Below, in pieces: positions 36,968 through 48,466 of a DNA stretch of 64,000 bases; within the stretch, counting starts at the first letter, position 1, and each line of letters starts with the position of its first letter. This stretch comes from Chrysemys picta bellii (lineage: Eukaryota; Chordata; Testudines; Emydidae). The stretch is from assembly GCF_011386835.1 (NCBI RefSeq), contig NC_088809.1, positions 19,745,567 through 19,809,566 on the forward strand, read 5' to 3'. The position numbers were made by a program, and so were the translations under genes. The notes below the pieces were generated by a model that was not told the origin of the DNA, did not search any database, and saw only the letters and a program-made list of their open reading frames with translations.

Positions 36968-37232
36968 GGGAAGGCAGCATGGCCTAGTGGTTAGTGGGGG
37001 GTTTAAGGCCTGGGCTATGCGCAGTTTTTGTACCAGCATAACTAGGTCAGTTAGGGGTGTGATTTTTTTACTGACTCAGAGAAACTGGGTTCTAGCCCAG
37101 ACTTTGGGTCACTGTGCAGCCGTGGGGAAGTCACGTACCCCTTCTGTGCCTCAGTTTCCCCTTCTGCACAAAAGGGATAACAGCAGTTCCCTGCCTCCCA
37201 AGGGCGTTGTGGAAGTACATGAGGGATTGTGA
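36968..37232 (+). mobile_element. MIR-like SINE with an internal insertion
   Basis: The head GGCAGCATGGCCTAGTGGTTAG at 36970-36992 is followed by about 65 bp of a TAGCTATGTC-group DNA fragment (GCATAACTAGGTCAGTTAGG). The core then resumes with GGTCACTGTGCAGCCGTGGG and GTGCCTCAGTTTCCCCTTC. Confidence 0.65.
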
Positions 37233-37299
37233 GGCACTCGGCTATCTGGCCCCCAGTATCATGATAAGTATCTAGTCAATATAAGAATGAGGAGTATCT

Positions 37300-37760
37300 T
37301 AGGCCAGATCTTCACCACAGACTTCTGCCGGAATAGCTATGTCGGCTGGGGTGTGAGAAGGCGTTAGCCCTGACTGACACAGCAGGGCCGATAAAAGCCC
37401 CTAGTATATTTATTATTTGTGTTGTGGTAGAGCCTAGGTCATGGACCTAGGGTGACCAGATGTCCTGATTTTATAGGGACAGTCCAGGTTTTTGGGTCTT
37501 TTTCTTATATAGGCTCCTATTACCTCTCCCACCTCCTGTCCCGATTCTTCACACTTGCTGTCTGGTCACCCTACATGGACCAGAACCCCATTGTGCTAGG
37601 CCCTGTACAAAAGTGGAGATGCCCCTCTACTGGCAAAATTGTGCTTTTACCAGTGTTGCTTGTTTTGCTGCACCAGACGCCAGACTAAGCTATCCCAGCA
37701 AAGGTGCGTACTGCCCGTAAAGCTGTGGGCACACTAGCAGTGCTTTGCCAGTATAATACA
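37300..37760. mobile_element. DNA-transposon fragments around the 126-bp MITE
   Basis: Segments 37300-37410 (CTGCCGGAATAGCTATGTCG, GGGGTGTGAGAAGG) and 37600-37760 (GCTATCCCAGCAAAGG, AGTGCTTTGCCAGTATAATA) carry words of the TAGCTATGTC/GTCTACACT group. MIR-like tail pieces (TTTGTGTTGTGGTAGAGCCT, ATTGTGCTAGGCCCTGTACA) lie in between. Confidence 0.5.
37448..37573. mobile_element. 126-bp hAT-like MITE
   Basis: The ends are TAGGGTGACCAGA and TCTGGTCACCCTA, a perfect 13-bp inverted repeat. The flanks are a perfect 8-bp duplication CATGGACC (37440-37447 and 37574-37581). The interior carries the AGGGACAGTCC and TGTCCCGATT words shared with the larger relatives. It is small enough to be a pure end-to-end deletion derivative. 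Confidence 0.9.
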
Positions 37761-37767
37761 CAGACAT

Positions 37768-38812
37768 TCATAGATACTTCATGGCCAAAAGGGACCATTA
37801 AATCATCCAGTCTGACCTCCTGGCTAGTGCAGGCCATTACATTTCAGATAGTCACCAGTGTGGAGCCCAATAACTTGGGTTTGGCTAGAGCTAGGGTTGC
37901 CAACTTTCTAATGGCACAAAAACCAAACACCCTTGCCCCGCCCCTTCCCTGAGGCCCCACCCCTTCTCTGAGTTCCCGCCCCTGCTCACTCCATCCCCTC
38001 CCCCCGTGTCTCGCTTTCCCCCACCCTCACTCACTTTCACCCGGCTGGGGCAGGGGGTTGGGGGGCAGGGGGTTGGGGGTGTGGGCTCTGGGGTGGGGCA
38101 GGGGATGAGGGGTTTGCAGTGTAAGAGGGGGTTCCGGGCTGGGGCTGAGGGGTTCAATATGTGGGAGGGAGCTCAGCACTGGGGCAGGGGGCTGGGGTGC
38201 GGGAAGGGGGGCAGGGCTGGGGCAGAGGGTTAGGTATGGGAGTGGGTGCAGGATTCAGGCTCCAGCTGGGTGGCGCTTACCTCAGGTGGCTCCCGGAAGC
38301 AGCTGGCATGTCCGGCTCCTAGGCAGAGGAGCTCTGCACGCTGCCCACGCACACAGACGCCGCCCCCTCAGCTCCCATTGGCCACGGTTCCCAGCCAATG
38401 GGAGCTTCAGAGCCGGCGCTCGGGGCGCAGGCAGTGGGCAGAGCCCCCATGGCCGCCCCTGCACCTAGGAGTTGGACATGCCAGCCGCTTCCAGGAGCCT
38501 GCCTTAGCCCCGCCCACTGCACCACCAACTGGACCTTTAGCAGCCTGGTCAGCGGTGCTGACCGGAGCTGCTAGTGTCCCGTTTCGACTGGGCGTTCCAG
38601 TTGAAAACCGGACACCTGGCAACCCTAGCTAGAGCATCTCTTCCAGGAAGGCCTCCAATCTTGATTTGCTGGAGAATCCACTACTTCCCTTGGGAGTTTG
38701 CTCCAATGGTTAATCCCTTGCACTTTTGTCTCTCATTTCTAAATGGACTTTGTCCGACTTCAGCTTCCGGCCATTGGTTCTTGTTCTGCCTTTTCCTGAT
38801 AGATTCCCGGCT
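37768..38812 (-). mobile_element. CR1-type LINE, 3' fragment split by a transposon
   Basis: The left half (37768-37891) starts ATTCATAGATACTTCATGGC, and GGGACCATTAAATCATCCAG follows. The right half (38628-38812) continues with GAGCATCTCTTCCAGGAAGG to CTGCCTTTTCCTGATAGATT. The hAT-like element 37892-38627 and its GCTAGAGC duplication separate the halves. Confidence 0.82.
37892..38627. mobile_element. hAT-like transposon with palindromic cargo, inserted into a CR1
   Basis: This 736-bp element begins TAGGGTTGCCAAC and ends TGGCAACCCTA. It has a perfect 8-bp duplication GCTAGAGC (37884-37891 and 38628-38635). The left half is C-rich then G-rich (GGGGCAGGGG words). The right half is a large inverted repeat: 41-bp arms at 38288-38328 and 38459-38499, and an inner perfect 13-bp arm pair at 38370-38382 and 38394-38406 containing opposed CCAAT boxes. 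No transposase is present. Confidence 0.87.
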
Positions 38813-38889
38813 GGGCTGTGGAGGACGGGACTTTCTGTTCCCTTGCACGGCATCCGGGGCCAGGTCAGACTCACTCCCAGATTTCTCCC

Positions 38890-39665
38890 CCGGCTGAAGG
38901 AAGCTCTGCAAACTCCCCCCCTTCCTGCACCCATTGCTCCTCAGCTGCAGGGGGAGGGATCCCTGTACAGGGAGCTGCTCCCCCATCTGCCCAACCCCTG
39001 TGCATCCAGACCCCTTCATATTCACACCCTCCCACTGAGTCTCACCGCCACACACATTCAGAACCCCCCTCCCCAATGAGCCCCATTCCCCCTGCACCTG
39101 GACCACCCCGACGAGCCACCCGCACCCAGATCCCCACCCCACCAAGCCCCAACCACCTTCACCTGGAACCCCCTGCAGAGTCCCAATACTGTTGCACCCA
39201 GAACCACCCCAGCAAGCCCCTGTGCATCCAGTTCCCCCCACTGAGCCGCCTGCACCCAGATTGCCCCACATAGAACCCTCTCAACCCACACCTGGATCCC
39301 CCACACTAAGCCCCTCCACACTTGGATCCTGCCTTGCTGAGCCTGCCTGCCCACACCTGGTGCACCTGGCACGGAGGGGCAGGGCCCTGGGGTGTTTCTG
39401 GGGCAGGCCCGGTCCTTGCACTGTGCAAGGGTTGGGTGCAGCCTCACTGCTGAGTCTGTGTCCTGGGGGGAGCTGCACAGTGCTCTCCCACCTCCGTGCA
39501 GCCAGTGGCCTGTGCTCCCCAATGCCATGCTGGAGCCTCCACATTTATTTGACAAATAAATAACATTTTCAGAGTTTTGCAGAATTTTTAAATATTGTGC
39601 GCAGAATTTTTAATTTTTTTTGGCGCAGATTTTTTTATTTTTTGGCGCAGAATGCCCTCAGGAGT
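38890..39665. repeat. C-rich imperfect tandem repeat with AT-rich edge
   Basis: From about 39000 to 39310, units of about 30-40 bp containing GCACCCAGATCCCC and CCCCACTGAGCC recur imperfectly. The right edge (39546-39665) is AT-rich with three GCGCAGA(A/T)TTTT words, ending GAATGCCCTCAGGAGTACTG. The arrangement resembles a reptile transposon with a minisatellite core, but I found no matching left terminus. Confidence 0.45.
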
Positions 39666-40504
39666 ACTGACATTAACAATCCTAGGAAGGTACAGGAGAA
39701 AAGTTACTTGACTTTAAGTCAGTTCCCTGGGAGTGGAAGAATTCAGAAAGCAAAGGCTAGGTGAAGAGCAGACATTGATCTGTAAGTAGTATAAGAACGT
39801 GAATAGAACAGAATAGATGCTCCATCAATGTAGTGTGGATGAGAAAAAAAGCCATGAAGAAACCCTAAGAGACCAAGAAGAAAAACTGGTTGGGGTTGGG
39901 GAAAAAATAAGATCCCAAGAAAGAACTACACTGAGGCAGGCCAGAGAAGCTGTGCAAAAAGTCCAGCTGCGCTAGCTGCATGAGCAGAGAGATCTCTCAG
40001 ACAGCAAAAGGCAGAGTGAGATAAAAACAACTCGGGAGAAAGCGCATTAATTGCAGCGAAGCAGGGAGAGCCGCAGCTGAAGGGAAACGGAAGAAAATAA
40101 TCACTTGAAAGGAACCAGGGATACAGAGGGGAAGAAAAACGCAATAAATAATTAAAGGAAACCCAAGTGGGGAAGGCATCAGAATAGGGTCTAATTGAGA
40201 AGATTCATACTGGGATTCAAAAGCTCCATGAGGTTCAGGAGACACAAGAAAGGGTGGCTTGAAATAATAGCTATTGAAACTCGAGGTGTGCAGTGTGAGG
40301 GGCAAAGGAGTCATCGCGTTGATCAAAGCCCAACCCTGACTTCCCGGCTGCTCAGTGACCTAGTATTAGCAGGAGAAGATGGTAATGAGTGAGCAGGAAT
40401 GTCCGCAAATGGAAGAGAAGCGAAGCAACATTTCATACTAGAGCGGCCAGACAGGCAGATCCGCCCTGGTGCATGCAACGAGGCCTGGGATCGGGCGAGG
40501 GACT

Positions 40505-40803
40505 AAAACTATGTTGCATCCACACAGCAGCTAGGAGATGCGATTCCCAGCTTGGGTAGACCTACATGTGCTAGGTCTGCTCACACTAGCGCCTAAAAAT
40601 ATCAGCAAGGCCACCGCACATTGGCGATGACACAGATGAGCCATCCAAGTACACAGCCAGGGGGTCAGGCGGGATTGTAGCCCGAGCCGCTGCCCCTGCT
40701 GGCACGGCCATATTCCAGGCGCTAGCTGGAGCAGAGCTGGAGCTAGCGCGTGTACGTCTGCCTGAGCTGGGAATTGCTCCTCCAGCTGCTGTAGATGTCC
40801 CCT
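40505..40803. mobile_element. Probable DNA-transposon fragment of the GTCTACACT group
   Basis: Words such as TTGGGTAGACCTACATGTGC and GAGCTAGCGCGTGTACGTCTG, and a right end CTGTAGATGTCCCC, resemble the termini of neighbouring elements. The left end is not clear. Confidence 0.4.
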
Positions 40804-43018
40804 CTGGGACAAAGGACTCAGTGGAAAAGTTTGACAGGTGCTTGGAAGAAAGGCAAAGCAGGAGAAAGGTGGCTCTGTGGCTAAGGCAGGGGACCCCGGT
40901 CTGGGACTGAGATGGGTGGTCTGGCTTTGATTTCTCCCTTATACCCCACGTATGTAACCTCAGGTAAATTAGTCATGGCAGCCCATGTAAAGGCTCCCAT
41001 TGGCGTCCCGGCACTTTGGGTCAGAGCCTTCGAGCGGGATTTCCAAGTTCTCAGCTCCCTAAATAGAGGTTGAATTTTCAGGTGTGCTCTGCTCCCAGCC
41101 TCTCTCACTGGGACACTGGAGGCTGGATTCTTGCAGCATCCAACGTGCTGAGCAGTTGAAAGCCCAACCCCACCTGTGGGCACTGAGCCCTTCTGAAAAT
41201 TCAGGCCTGAGTATCCCTGGCTAGGGCTAACTCAGAAACACAAACCCCATTGACTGCCAACCCCCCTCCAGCCCCCAGCGGGGGCTGATTCTCCTCTCAC
41301 TGCAGTTGCCCGCAGAGGAGTCACTCTTGATTTGCAGCCATGGGAGCAGTAGGAGAACCAGGCCGTCTTCCTCCCCAGCAGCAGAGAGGTGAACAGGTGT
41401 GGGGGGGATGGGGGGCATGGCCAGGAAAGGCAGCACGTCCTGGTGGCCGGGGCACTAGATGGGGAACAAGGACACTTGGGCTCCCACTGGCCTGCGGGAG
41501 GGGCCTTGGCCGAGTGACTCTCTGGGCCTGATAATACAAAGTTACATTCAGCCCTTCGTGTGCAGGTGAGGAGTCCCAAGGGGTTAATTACAGAGCACCA
41601 CGGCAGTGAAGGGTCTGGCTGGCTGCCTCAGAAGGCTCAGTGTAATTACAGAGGCAGGTATTGATCTGATATATAAAATATCGTGTTCCAGCCGAGAGCA
41701 GGGGGCCGACAGGCAGCTGACTCGCTCCCCCTCTCTGCACGGAGGCCAGGCTGTTGTGAGTGAACCCAATTGCGGGAACCCATGTGCTGCTATCCTCCCC
41801 CGCCTCCCCGGGTCTGGGCAGTGATCACTGCGCCTAGCTCTGGGTCGCTCAGGCACACTCCCAGGGGCACCCCCTGTGTCTGACACCCTTCTTGGGCAGC
41901 AGCGGGTCCCCAAAATCCAGCTTCCTCAGACCCCAGGACCTGGGCCTTCCCTGCCCCCTTGCTTATGCACGCTCCCCAGTTTTCCCCCTTGCTGTGGATG
42001 CTTCTCCACCCATTCAAGGATGGGGAAGCAGGCAAGCAAGGAACACAGGCTTAGCCAAGGGATTTCTGAACTACAATCACTTTACTCTTGAAAGCCCCAG
42101 AGAGTCCCAGGCTGTGGGCTATAACAAACAGCCCCTCTAGTGCAGTCTGATCTCCGCCCTCTTGTCAGTCTGAGGCCTGGCCAGTGTCCTTAGACCAAGC
42201 AGGTCTTATCTTCTTGGCTTGGCCTGCTTGCATGTGGCAGTGGTCACAGAGCGGCTGTGCTCCCCCTTCATGCAGTCTGTAACCCCTCTGGCCACGTGCC
42301 CCGGCTGGGGAACGAGCTCCTTCCCCCAGCCAAGCGCCTTCTTCTGGATGGGCGGGCGGCTGAAAGACGGTCAGAATCAATTGGCCTTGAGAGCTCTCGC
42401 ATTGCTAGATGCCTCCAAGGGGCCCCAGTCCCTAGCAGGACAGCGTCTAGAATACACTGGCCGTGTCCAGGTTAGCCAGGGTCTCTGCCTCAGCCATCGG
42501 ACATCTTCTTCAACATGGAGGCTCCAATACAGAGTGAAGGTGACAATCAGTAGCGTCCGTCCAATAAAATGGAGTTCACCATCTGACACAGACTTACCCC
42601 CCGTCTGTCACATCAGCGGCCGTGCGGCATGGAGAAAGGACCCCAAGGTTTTGGGAGGCTGCTGGAGATGGGACAGAACCTTGAATCCAACTGTATTTGT
42701 GGGCCTGAGTGAACAGGAAAACAGGCCAAGTCTGCTGCCTTGCATTCGGGTCGCCTTCATTATTCCAACCAATGCTTTCTGCTCCTATAGAACTAGGGCT
42801 CGGGGGCAAAGTTTTGTGATTCAGGCACTGGACTGGCCTGAGTTTCATCCCCGTCTCCAGCATGAGCTTGGGGAAAGCGCTCGATGGTGGGTGCGGTGCT
42901 CTTTGGAACAGCTAGCCAGTGGGGCCTTATTTAGAAAGTGCCGGATATGCACAAGTGCAGCTGAGATCAGTGCTTCCTCGGCATGCTCTGGTCTGGTCCC
43001 TTCAGCTTGCAGCTTGTC

Positions 43019-43043
43019 TGGAGAGAGAGAGAGAGAGAGAGAG
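43019..43043. repeat. (GA)n microsatellite
   Basis: About 11 GA repeats. A frame running through them encodes alternating Glu and Arg and is not a gene. Confidence 0.95.
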
Positions 43044-43488
43044 GTCTGTCTCCTCCATGCTGCTCCAAGACTCCCCCAGGAGCAGTAGCGAGCTAGCTAA
43101 TGTGTACACACGCCTGTGCCCTTTCTCAGCCACTACTCAGGATGACAATAGCCCTCATTGTAGGGAAGGATCTCTGCAGGGCTGTAAATCCATGTGCAAA
43201 CAGCACGAGCAGGTGGGAAGCCTGGCAAACAGTCAGCTTCAGGAGAGAGCACGGCTCCCTTGTCCTCAATGCTGCTCAACTGCCCCTTCATTTGCACCGG
43301 AGAATTCGCTCAGGCGACTCGCCTACATGCAAAATGGGTGGTAGGAGTTGGGTTCTCCCAGCTCGCAGCCTCTGTGTTGTTCTCAGCTCATGTGTGAATG
43401 GAAGATTCTCCCTCTCCGTGCCGGGGCTGCTTTGCAATTTGTGCGCTTGCGATGTGGCTTGAAGTGCCAAGACCCCACGGCTCAAGGG

Positions 43489-44049
43489 CAACAAAAATGA
43501 TTAGGGGGGTGGAACAGCTTCCGCATGAGGAGAGATTCGTAGGACTGGGACTGTTCAGCTGAGAAAAGAGAAGGGGGGACATGATAGAGGTCTATAAAAT
43601 CAGGAATGGTGGGGAGAAAGTGAATAGGGAAGTATTATTTACCTCTTCCCGTCACCCAAGAACCAACGGTCGCCCAATGAAGTTAACAGGCAGCAGATTT
43701 AAAACAAACAACAAGGGAGTACTTCTTCAGACAACGCACAGTCAACCTGTGGAACTCATTGCCAGGAGATGTTGTGAGGCCCGAAAGTATAAATGGAACC
43801 AAAAGAGAATTAGGCAAGTTCATGGAGGATGACTCCATCAATGGCTATTAGCCAAGATGGTCAGGGACGCAACCATATGTTCTGGGTGTTCCTAACTCCC
43901 CAACTGCCAGACGGGATGACAGGGGATGGATCGCTCGATGATCACTGTTCTCTTCATTCCTCCTGAAGATCTGGCACCGGCCACTGTCAGAGCCAGGATA
44001 CTGGGCTAGATGGACCATCGGTCTGACCCAGTGTGGCCATTCTTATGTT
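43489..44049 (+). mobile_element. CR1-like LINE, 3' fragment
   Basis: It contains the end of ORF2 (GGVEQLPHEERFVGLGLFS-like, then NLWNSLPGDVV-like, frameshifted). The tail GGATACTGGGCTAGATGGAC, CATCGGTCTGACCC and GTGTGGCCATTCTTATGTT is typical of this CR1 subgroup. It is 5'-truncated and defective. Confidence 0.85.
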
Positions 44050-47000
44050 ATTATTAAGCTCTTGAGCAAGTCCACCAGGGCTGTGTGGCTTAGGTAGCTG
44101 CTAATGGCCTATAGTTCCTCTTGGAGCTAGCTTGACCCAGCTACACCGAAGAGGCTGGTTCAAATCCAGCCCAGCTTAGTTACTTTCACCTGATGGCTAT
44201 ATGCCCACCTGATCCCATAGACAGCAGTTCAAACCCCCTCCACCCTTGGGAAAGTTGGCAAAGGAGCCAGCGTGGCTGCATTTCACTCTCCCCCCAAGCA
44301 GTGGGCAAGGCTGGCATGTGTTTCAAGGGGAAGCCTGCTCTGTAGCTGCCTAACTGTGCCCGTTCCCTGGATGAAGAGATGAGGGCTCTGTTCTCTGGGG
44401 CCTGTCAGTGGGATTGAGTCGCTGGAAAAGTGGGATAACGCCAACGTTTTTAGAAAGATCTGGGGATGCCCCGGGTTACTTGGCGAGGAGACAAGGAACT
44501 TTTGCACAGTCCACTCCCCCTCGGCGTCAGAGTTTAACCTAAATAAGCACAGTGAATAATTTAGAGAGAATTCAGAGATAAGAGGCTTTTTTTTTTTTTG
44601 GAATCTCTAAATGGGCTAATTGAAAAGGTCCTCGTGAGACAGCCGTAATTAGGAAGTGGGGTGGCCCTGAAAACATATATTCAGAGCTGTGAAAGAAAGA
44701 GGCACAGAAGCACCTATTGGGACAAAAATTGACTGCCTGTCAGTTACGGCCTATCTCCTGAGCCCCGGGATGGTTAGTGGACCATTGAGTAGCGTTATTA
44801 ACAAGGGCTGTGAAATCACTGAGCAGTTCCGGCGCGCTCTCTCCCCCACTTGCAGATGAGATTTCAGAGATTGCAGTGATTCAGCCGCCCAAATGGGACT
44901 GGTTTTTTTAACCAGTGAAATGTGACCTGGGCACGTTCCCACTGGGGAATCAGAACTCCCTGGGTTCTGTTCCTGTTGCTACTTCCCTGTTGGGTCAGCT
45001 GGGTGGGGAATGGGTTTCCCATGAGGTTTCACACGTTTTCCCGGTCTGCATCAAGATGAAACCAAGCCCTTTCCAAGTTTGTCACAAGAAAACCAGAGAG
45101 CAGCCTAGACCCGAAGAGACAACAGCCCAGCAGTTAGGGCAAGTTAGCTCAAAGTCCTGCCTTCCCTGATTCAGAAGAAGCACCAGAATTTGGGCCTCCT
45201 GCGTCGGAGGTGACCTAATTAGTGGGCCGTGGAGTCTCTTACTGGCCCAATGAATAGTCAGTTATTTATACAAAGAGGAACATCTCCAACAGGAGAGACT
45301 GAAGGACGACTTGCACCTCTCACATGGGCTCTTCTAGTGCATGCTCTTCTCAACACCCCTAAGAAACCTTCCAGACAAAAGTTTTGTCCAATCCAGCCCT
45401 CTCCTGCAAAAAGTTGGGGTTTCGACAAATATGCATTTTTCAATGCACCATCTTTGCACTGGGAAGTTCTCGATCCGCTCCACTGTTGGGACTCTGCAAA
45501 GTCTTTCCACGGAGCTGAGCCGAACCCTCATTCATACCGGCCAAAAACGTCTTTAAAAAGTGAGGCGCTTGGGCCGAGTCAGCTGGAAAACTGCACCCAA
45601 TTCGTGCCTTAATTCCCCTCCGTCTGGACAATGGACACCAGCAGCTCCCAGCTAATGGCGGGGTCCCTGTGCTCTGGGAGATTCGCTGTTAGCACTACCT
45701 CTGGGACCAGTTCGACTTGCCCCTTTTGGAACTTGCGGGAGAACCTGGCTAGAAAGGCAGTGACTCCCGCTGAGTAAGCTTTTTGATATCACCTCCTTCT
45801 CAGCGTATCTCCCTACATTCCCCGCTGTGTCTACCTGCAGCACCGCCACAAACTCCTTGTGTGTCTCTGATCAACTCACAGGGCCTCATCTGTGAGATGC
45901 AGCTAATACTTCTCTATCTCCTAGGGGACACTAATATCCATCAAGGGCCACGAGATTCTGGGATGGTGGGTGCTAGAGAGGAACAAGCACAGGGAAGCTT
46001 GTGCTAACAGTCACCTGCTAACTGCAGTAACCTCTCCGAACAGGCAGTGAAATCTCAGGCCCTGCAGGCGTGGCTGTGTATTAATTGCATGGCATTATGC
46101 AGCCATCTGTTATAGCACCCAGGTAAAGAGCTGTCCCTTGGGTGTCCTTTATTGACAGATTTCACTGGAAATGCAAACAGACCCTCCTGTCTCATCGCTG
46201 CGCTCCAAATCTGCCTTGAAAGCGGCCAGGAGGGAAGCAGGAGCTCTCCGGGGATGTAGTAAATCACGGAGGGTGAATAGAAGGTAGTGAGTTGAAACTG
46301 CATAGTGCCAGGTGGAGCTGCCTAAGAGAAACTGACAAACAATGCCCCTGCACTACAGAAACTGCAGATTAGGTGGCTTCTCTTCCCCGCTATACACATG
46401 AAACTCTCTCCTCCACCATCTTCCTTTCCCCGGCATCCCTGAAAGGTGACCTGGAGACCAAGGACATCAGCCGCTTGAAATGAGAATTCGCCTGCTCCTT
46501 GAGATTTCAGCACCACTCAGAGCTCAGGTGCTTCCTTTGTAATCACTTACCATGCCAGCGTTCAGCACAGGCACAGCTGTGCAGCCCAGCACCTGTAGCA
46601 TGAATTTGCCACTCCAGTCCCTTTTGTTCCATAGGTCCTCGGACTGCCCAGTGTCTGTGCGGTGCTTATATAACGCTAAGCAATGCTGGGCTTTGCCATT
46701 CATAAAGAGCAAGCACAAGCTGTCAGCACCACTGTCCTTTATTTTAAGCTAAGAAAACAACGCCCCAAGAAAGAACATAAGTAAGGTCTCCATGAAAGAG
46801 AGCACAGTGTATGTGACTCATCTGTAGCTGGTGGCATCTGGACACAAACATGGCAGCTGTGTCTGCAGCTAGGAAGCTGGGCTTTTCCCCCAATAAAGGG
46901 GCAGTGGAAGAGTCATAACAGATACCAGCTACGTAGGCCACAAGAGCTATTATTGCTGCATTAGCAGTTACAAGTCAACACGCCCCCCCGTCCCCATGTT

Positions 47001-47084
47001 CCTGACCCAGCTTTGAGTGGCGATGCCCCACTACCTCTGCTCCCCACTGCAACATGCATGAAGCCTTAAGATAAACTAGGTCTC
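44050..47084. other. Mostly single-copy intergenic sequence
   Basis: 44520-44940 has balanced composition and few repeat words, and is a candidate conserved non-coding stretch. No exon recognised. Confidence 0.45.
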
Positions 47085-47372
47085 AGAGAGGAAGGATAGT
47101 CTCGTAGTTAAGGCCTGGACTGGGGCTCAGGAGATCTAGATTTAACACCTGGCTCTACCACTGGCTCCCTGGGCGAGTCACTTAGTCTCTCTGTGGTGCA
47201 GTTCCCCGTCTGTAACATGGGATATTGATCCTTCCTTTCTCCCACCTTTGTCTTGTCTATTTGGATTGTAAGGTGTTCAGGGCAGGGACTGTCTCTTGCT
47301 GTGCGTCTGTAGAACACCCGGCACCATGGGCCCCTGTCTCAGTTGTAGCCTCTTGACTTTACAGTAATACAA
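47085..47372 (+). mobile_element. MIR-like SINE, near full length
   Basis: The head AAGGATAGTCTCGTAGTTAA, core GGGCGAGTCACTTAGTCTCT, and tail GGCAGGGACTGTCTCTTGCT to CAGTAATACAAATAAC give one of the most complete copies here. Confidence 0.75.
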
Positions 47373-47524
47373 ATAACATTGGGGCAAATTCTCTCTTTGA
47401 CTTACACCCTGTGCAACCCAATTCACATAAGTGGGTAGAATTTGGCCCATTGGAACTGGATCTTTATGGGCCAAATTCTCTTCTAGGTTACACTGGGCAT
47501 GGGTTTGGATGGATGTGACTGAGA

Positions 47525-47945
47525 CGGCAGTGTAGTCTAGTGGGTAGGGCACTGCACGGCGATCTGGGTTTTAGTCCTGGCTCTGTTATTATGATGATTT
47601 ATTGTTTGTGTTATCGTAGCATCTAGGACCGACAGTCATGGACCAGGTGCTACGATGCCCCTGCCCAAAGTGCTTACAATCGAAGATAAGAAAAACCAGA
47701 GGGCTAAAGCCAGACTGAGGAGCACAAGGAAATATTGGTCAGCATGACAGGCTGTGCTATTAGCAGACGAGCAGCCTAACCATTGTTGAGTGACTCTGCC
47801 ATACACCCGCTGGGTGACCTTGGGCAAGTCACATCACTGTTCCGTGCCTCGATTTCCCCATCTGTAAAATGGGGGTGATGAGACTGACCTCCTTTGTGTG
47901 GTGCTTTGAGATCTACTGAGGAAAAGAGCTCTTTAGGAGCTACGA
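47525..47945 (+). mobile_element. MIR-like SINE split by another repeat
   Basis: The head is at 47525-47587 (GTGTAGTCTAGTGGGTAGGG), and the core resumes at about 47797 (GTGACCTTGGGCAAGTCACA). Between them lies about 205 bp containing TTATTGTTTGTGTTATCGTA and GGTGCTACGATGCCCCTGCC, a repeat tail of a different orientation. Confidence 0.65.
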
Positions 47946-48466
47946 GATGGATTTGGCTCTAGTATCTTACAAGGAACCCGTCGAAGTTGGTGAATAAAGC
48001 ATGACCCACTGAAACATGATCAATGATAAAGCCCAGTGTGACCTGCAAGCCCCACTAAACCAAAGGGAATATGACTGAGTGGGAATACCATTGCAGGAAC
48101 ATCAGCTTTGCTGTCTGAAGGGGACAGGTGTCAATTCCACTGGTCCTGCAGTGACATTTTACAACCTTTGTAAAGTCCTTCTTGCCATCAAAGGCCCAGG
48201 AGTTTTATTCCTTTTTTGGGGAGCTGGGAGTCCAGCCAGCTCTGCCAATGCTCATCCTGCAGTCAAATGCCAGCCTGTTCCCCCCACCCCCGCCATCCTT
48301 CCATCAGATATCATTGAAATGCTATTGATTGTTCCTGGGCTCAAAACCTCCTGCTGTTTGCAGAAGAGCAATACCCAAGCAGTAAGCCCCTGCTGCCATC
48401 TCCTGGTCACTCCAGTGCTTGCTCCCATCTGGGTGTAATAAGGAAGGGTTTGCTGCAGTGGGAGAA

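Larger units (their letters stand above)
39670..43488. other. Intergenic sequence with possible regulatory motifs
   Basis: 39670-40500 is A-rich on the plus strand. 41580-41700 holds two TAATTACAGAG words. 41850-42350 is C-rich and repeat-like. The 289-codon frame at 42219-43088 runs into the GA microsatellite and lacks recognisable domains. Confidence 0.45.

Noticed and set aside
42219..43088. 289-codon plus-strand frame
   Set aside because: It runs through repeat-like C-rich DNA into a GA microsatellite, with no recognisable domain.
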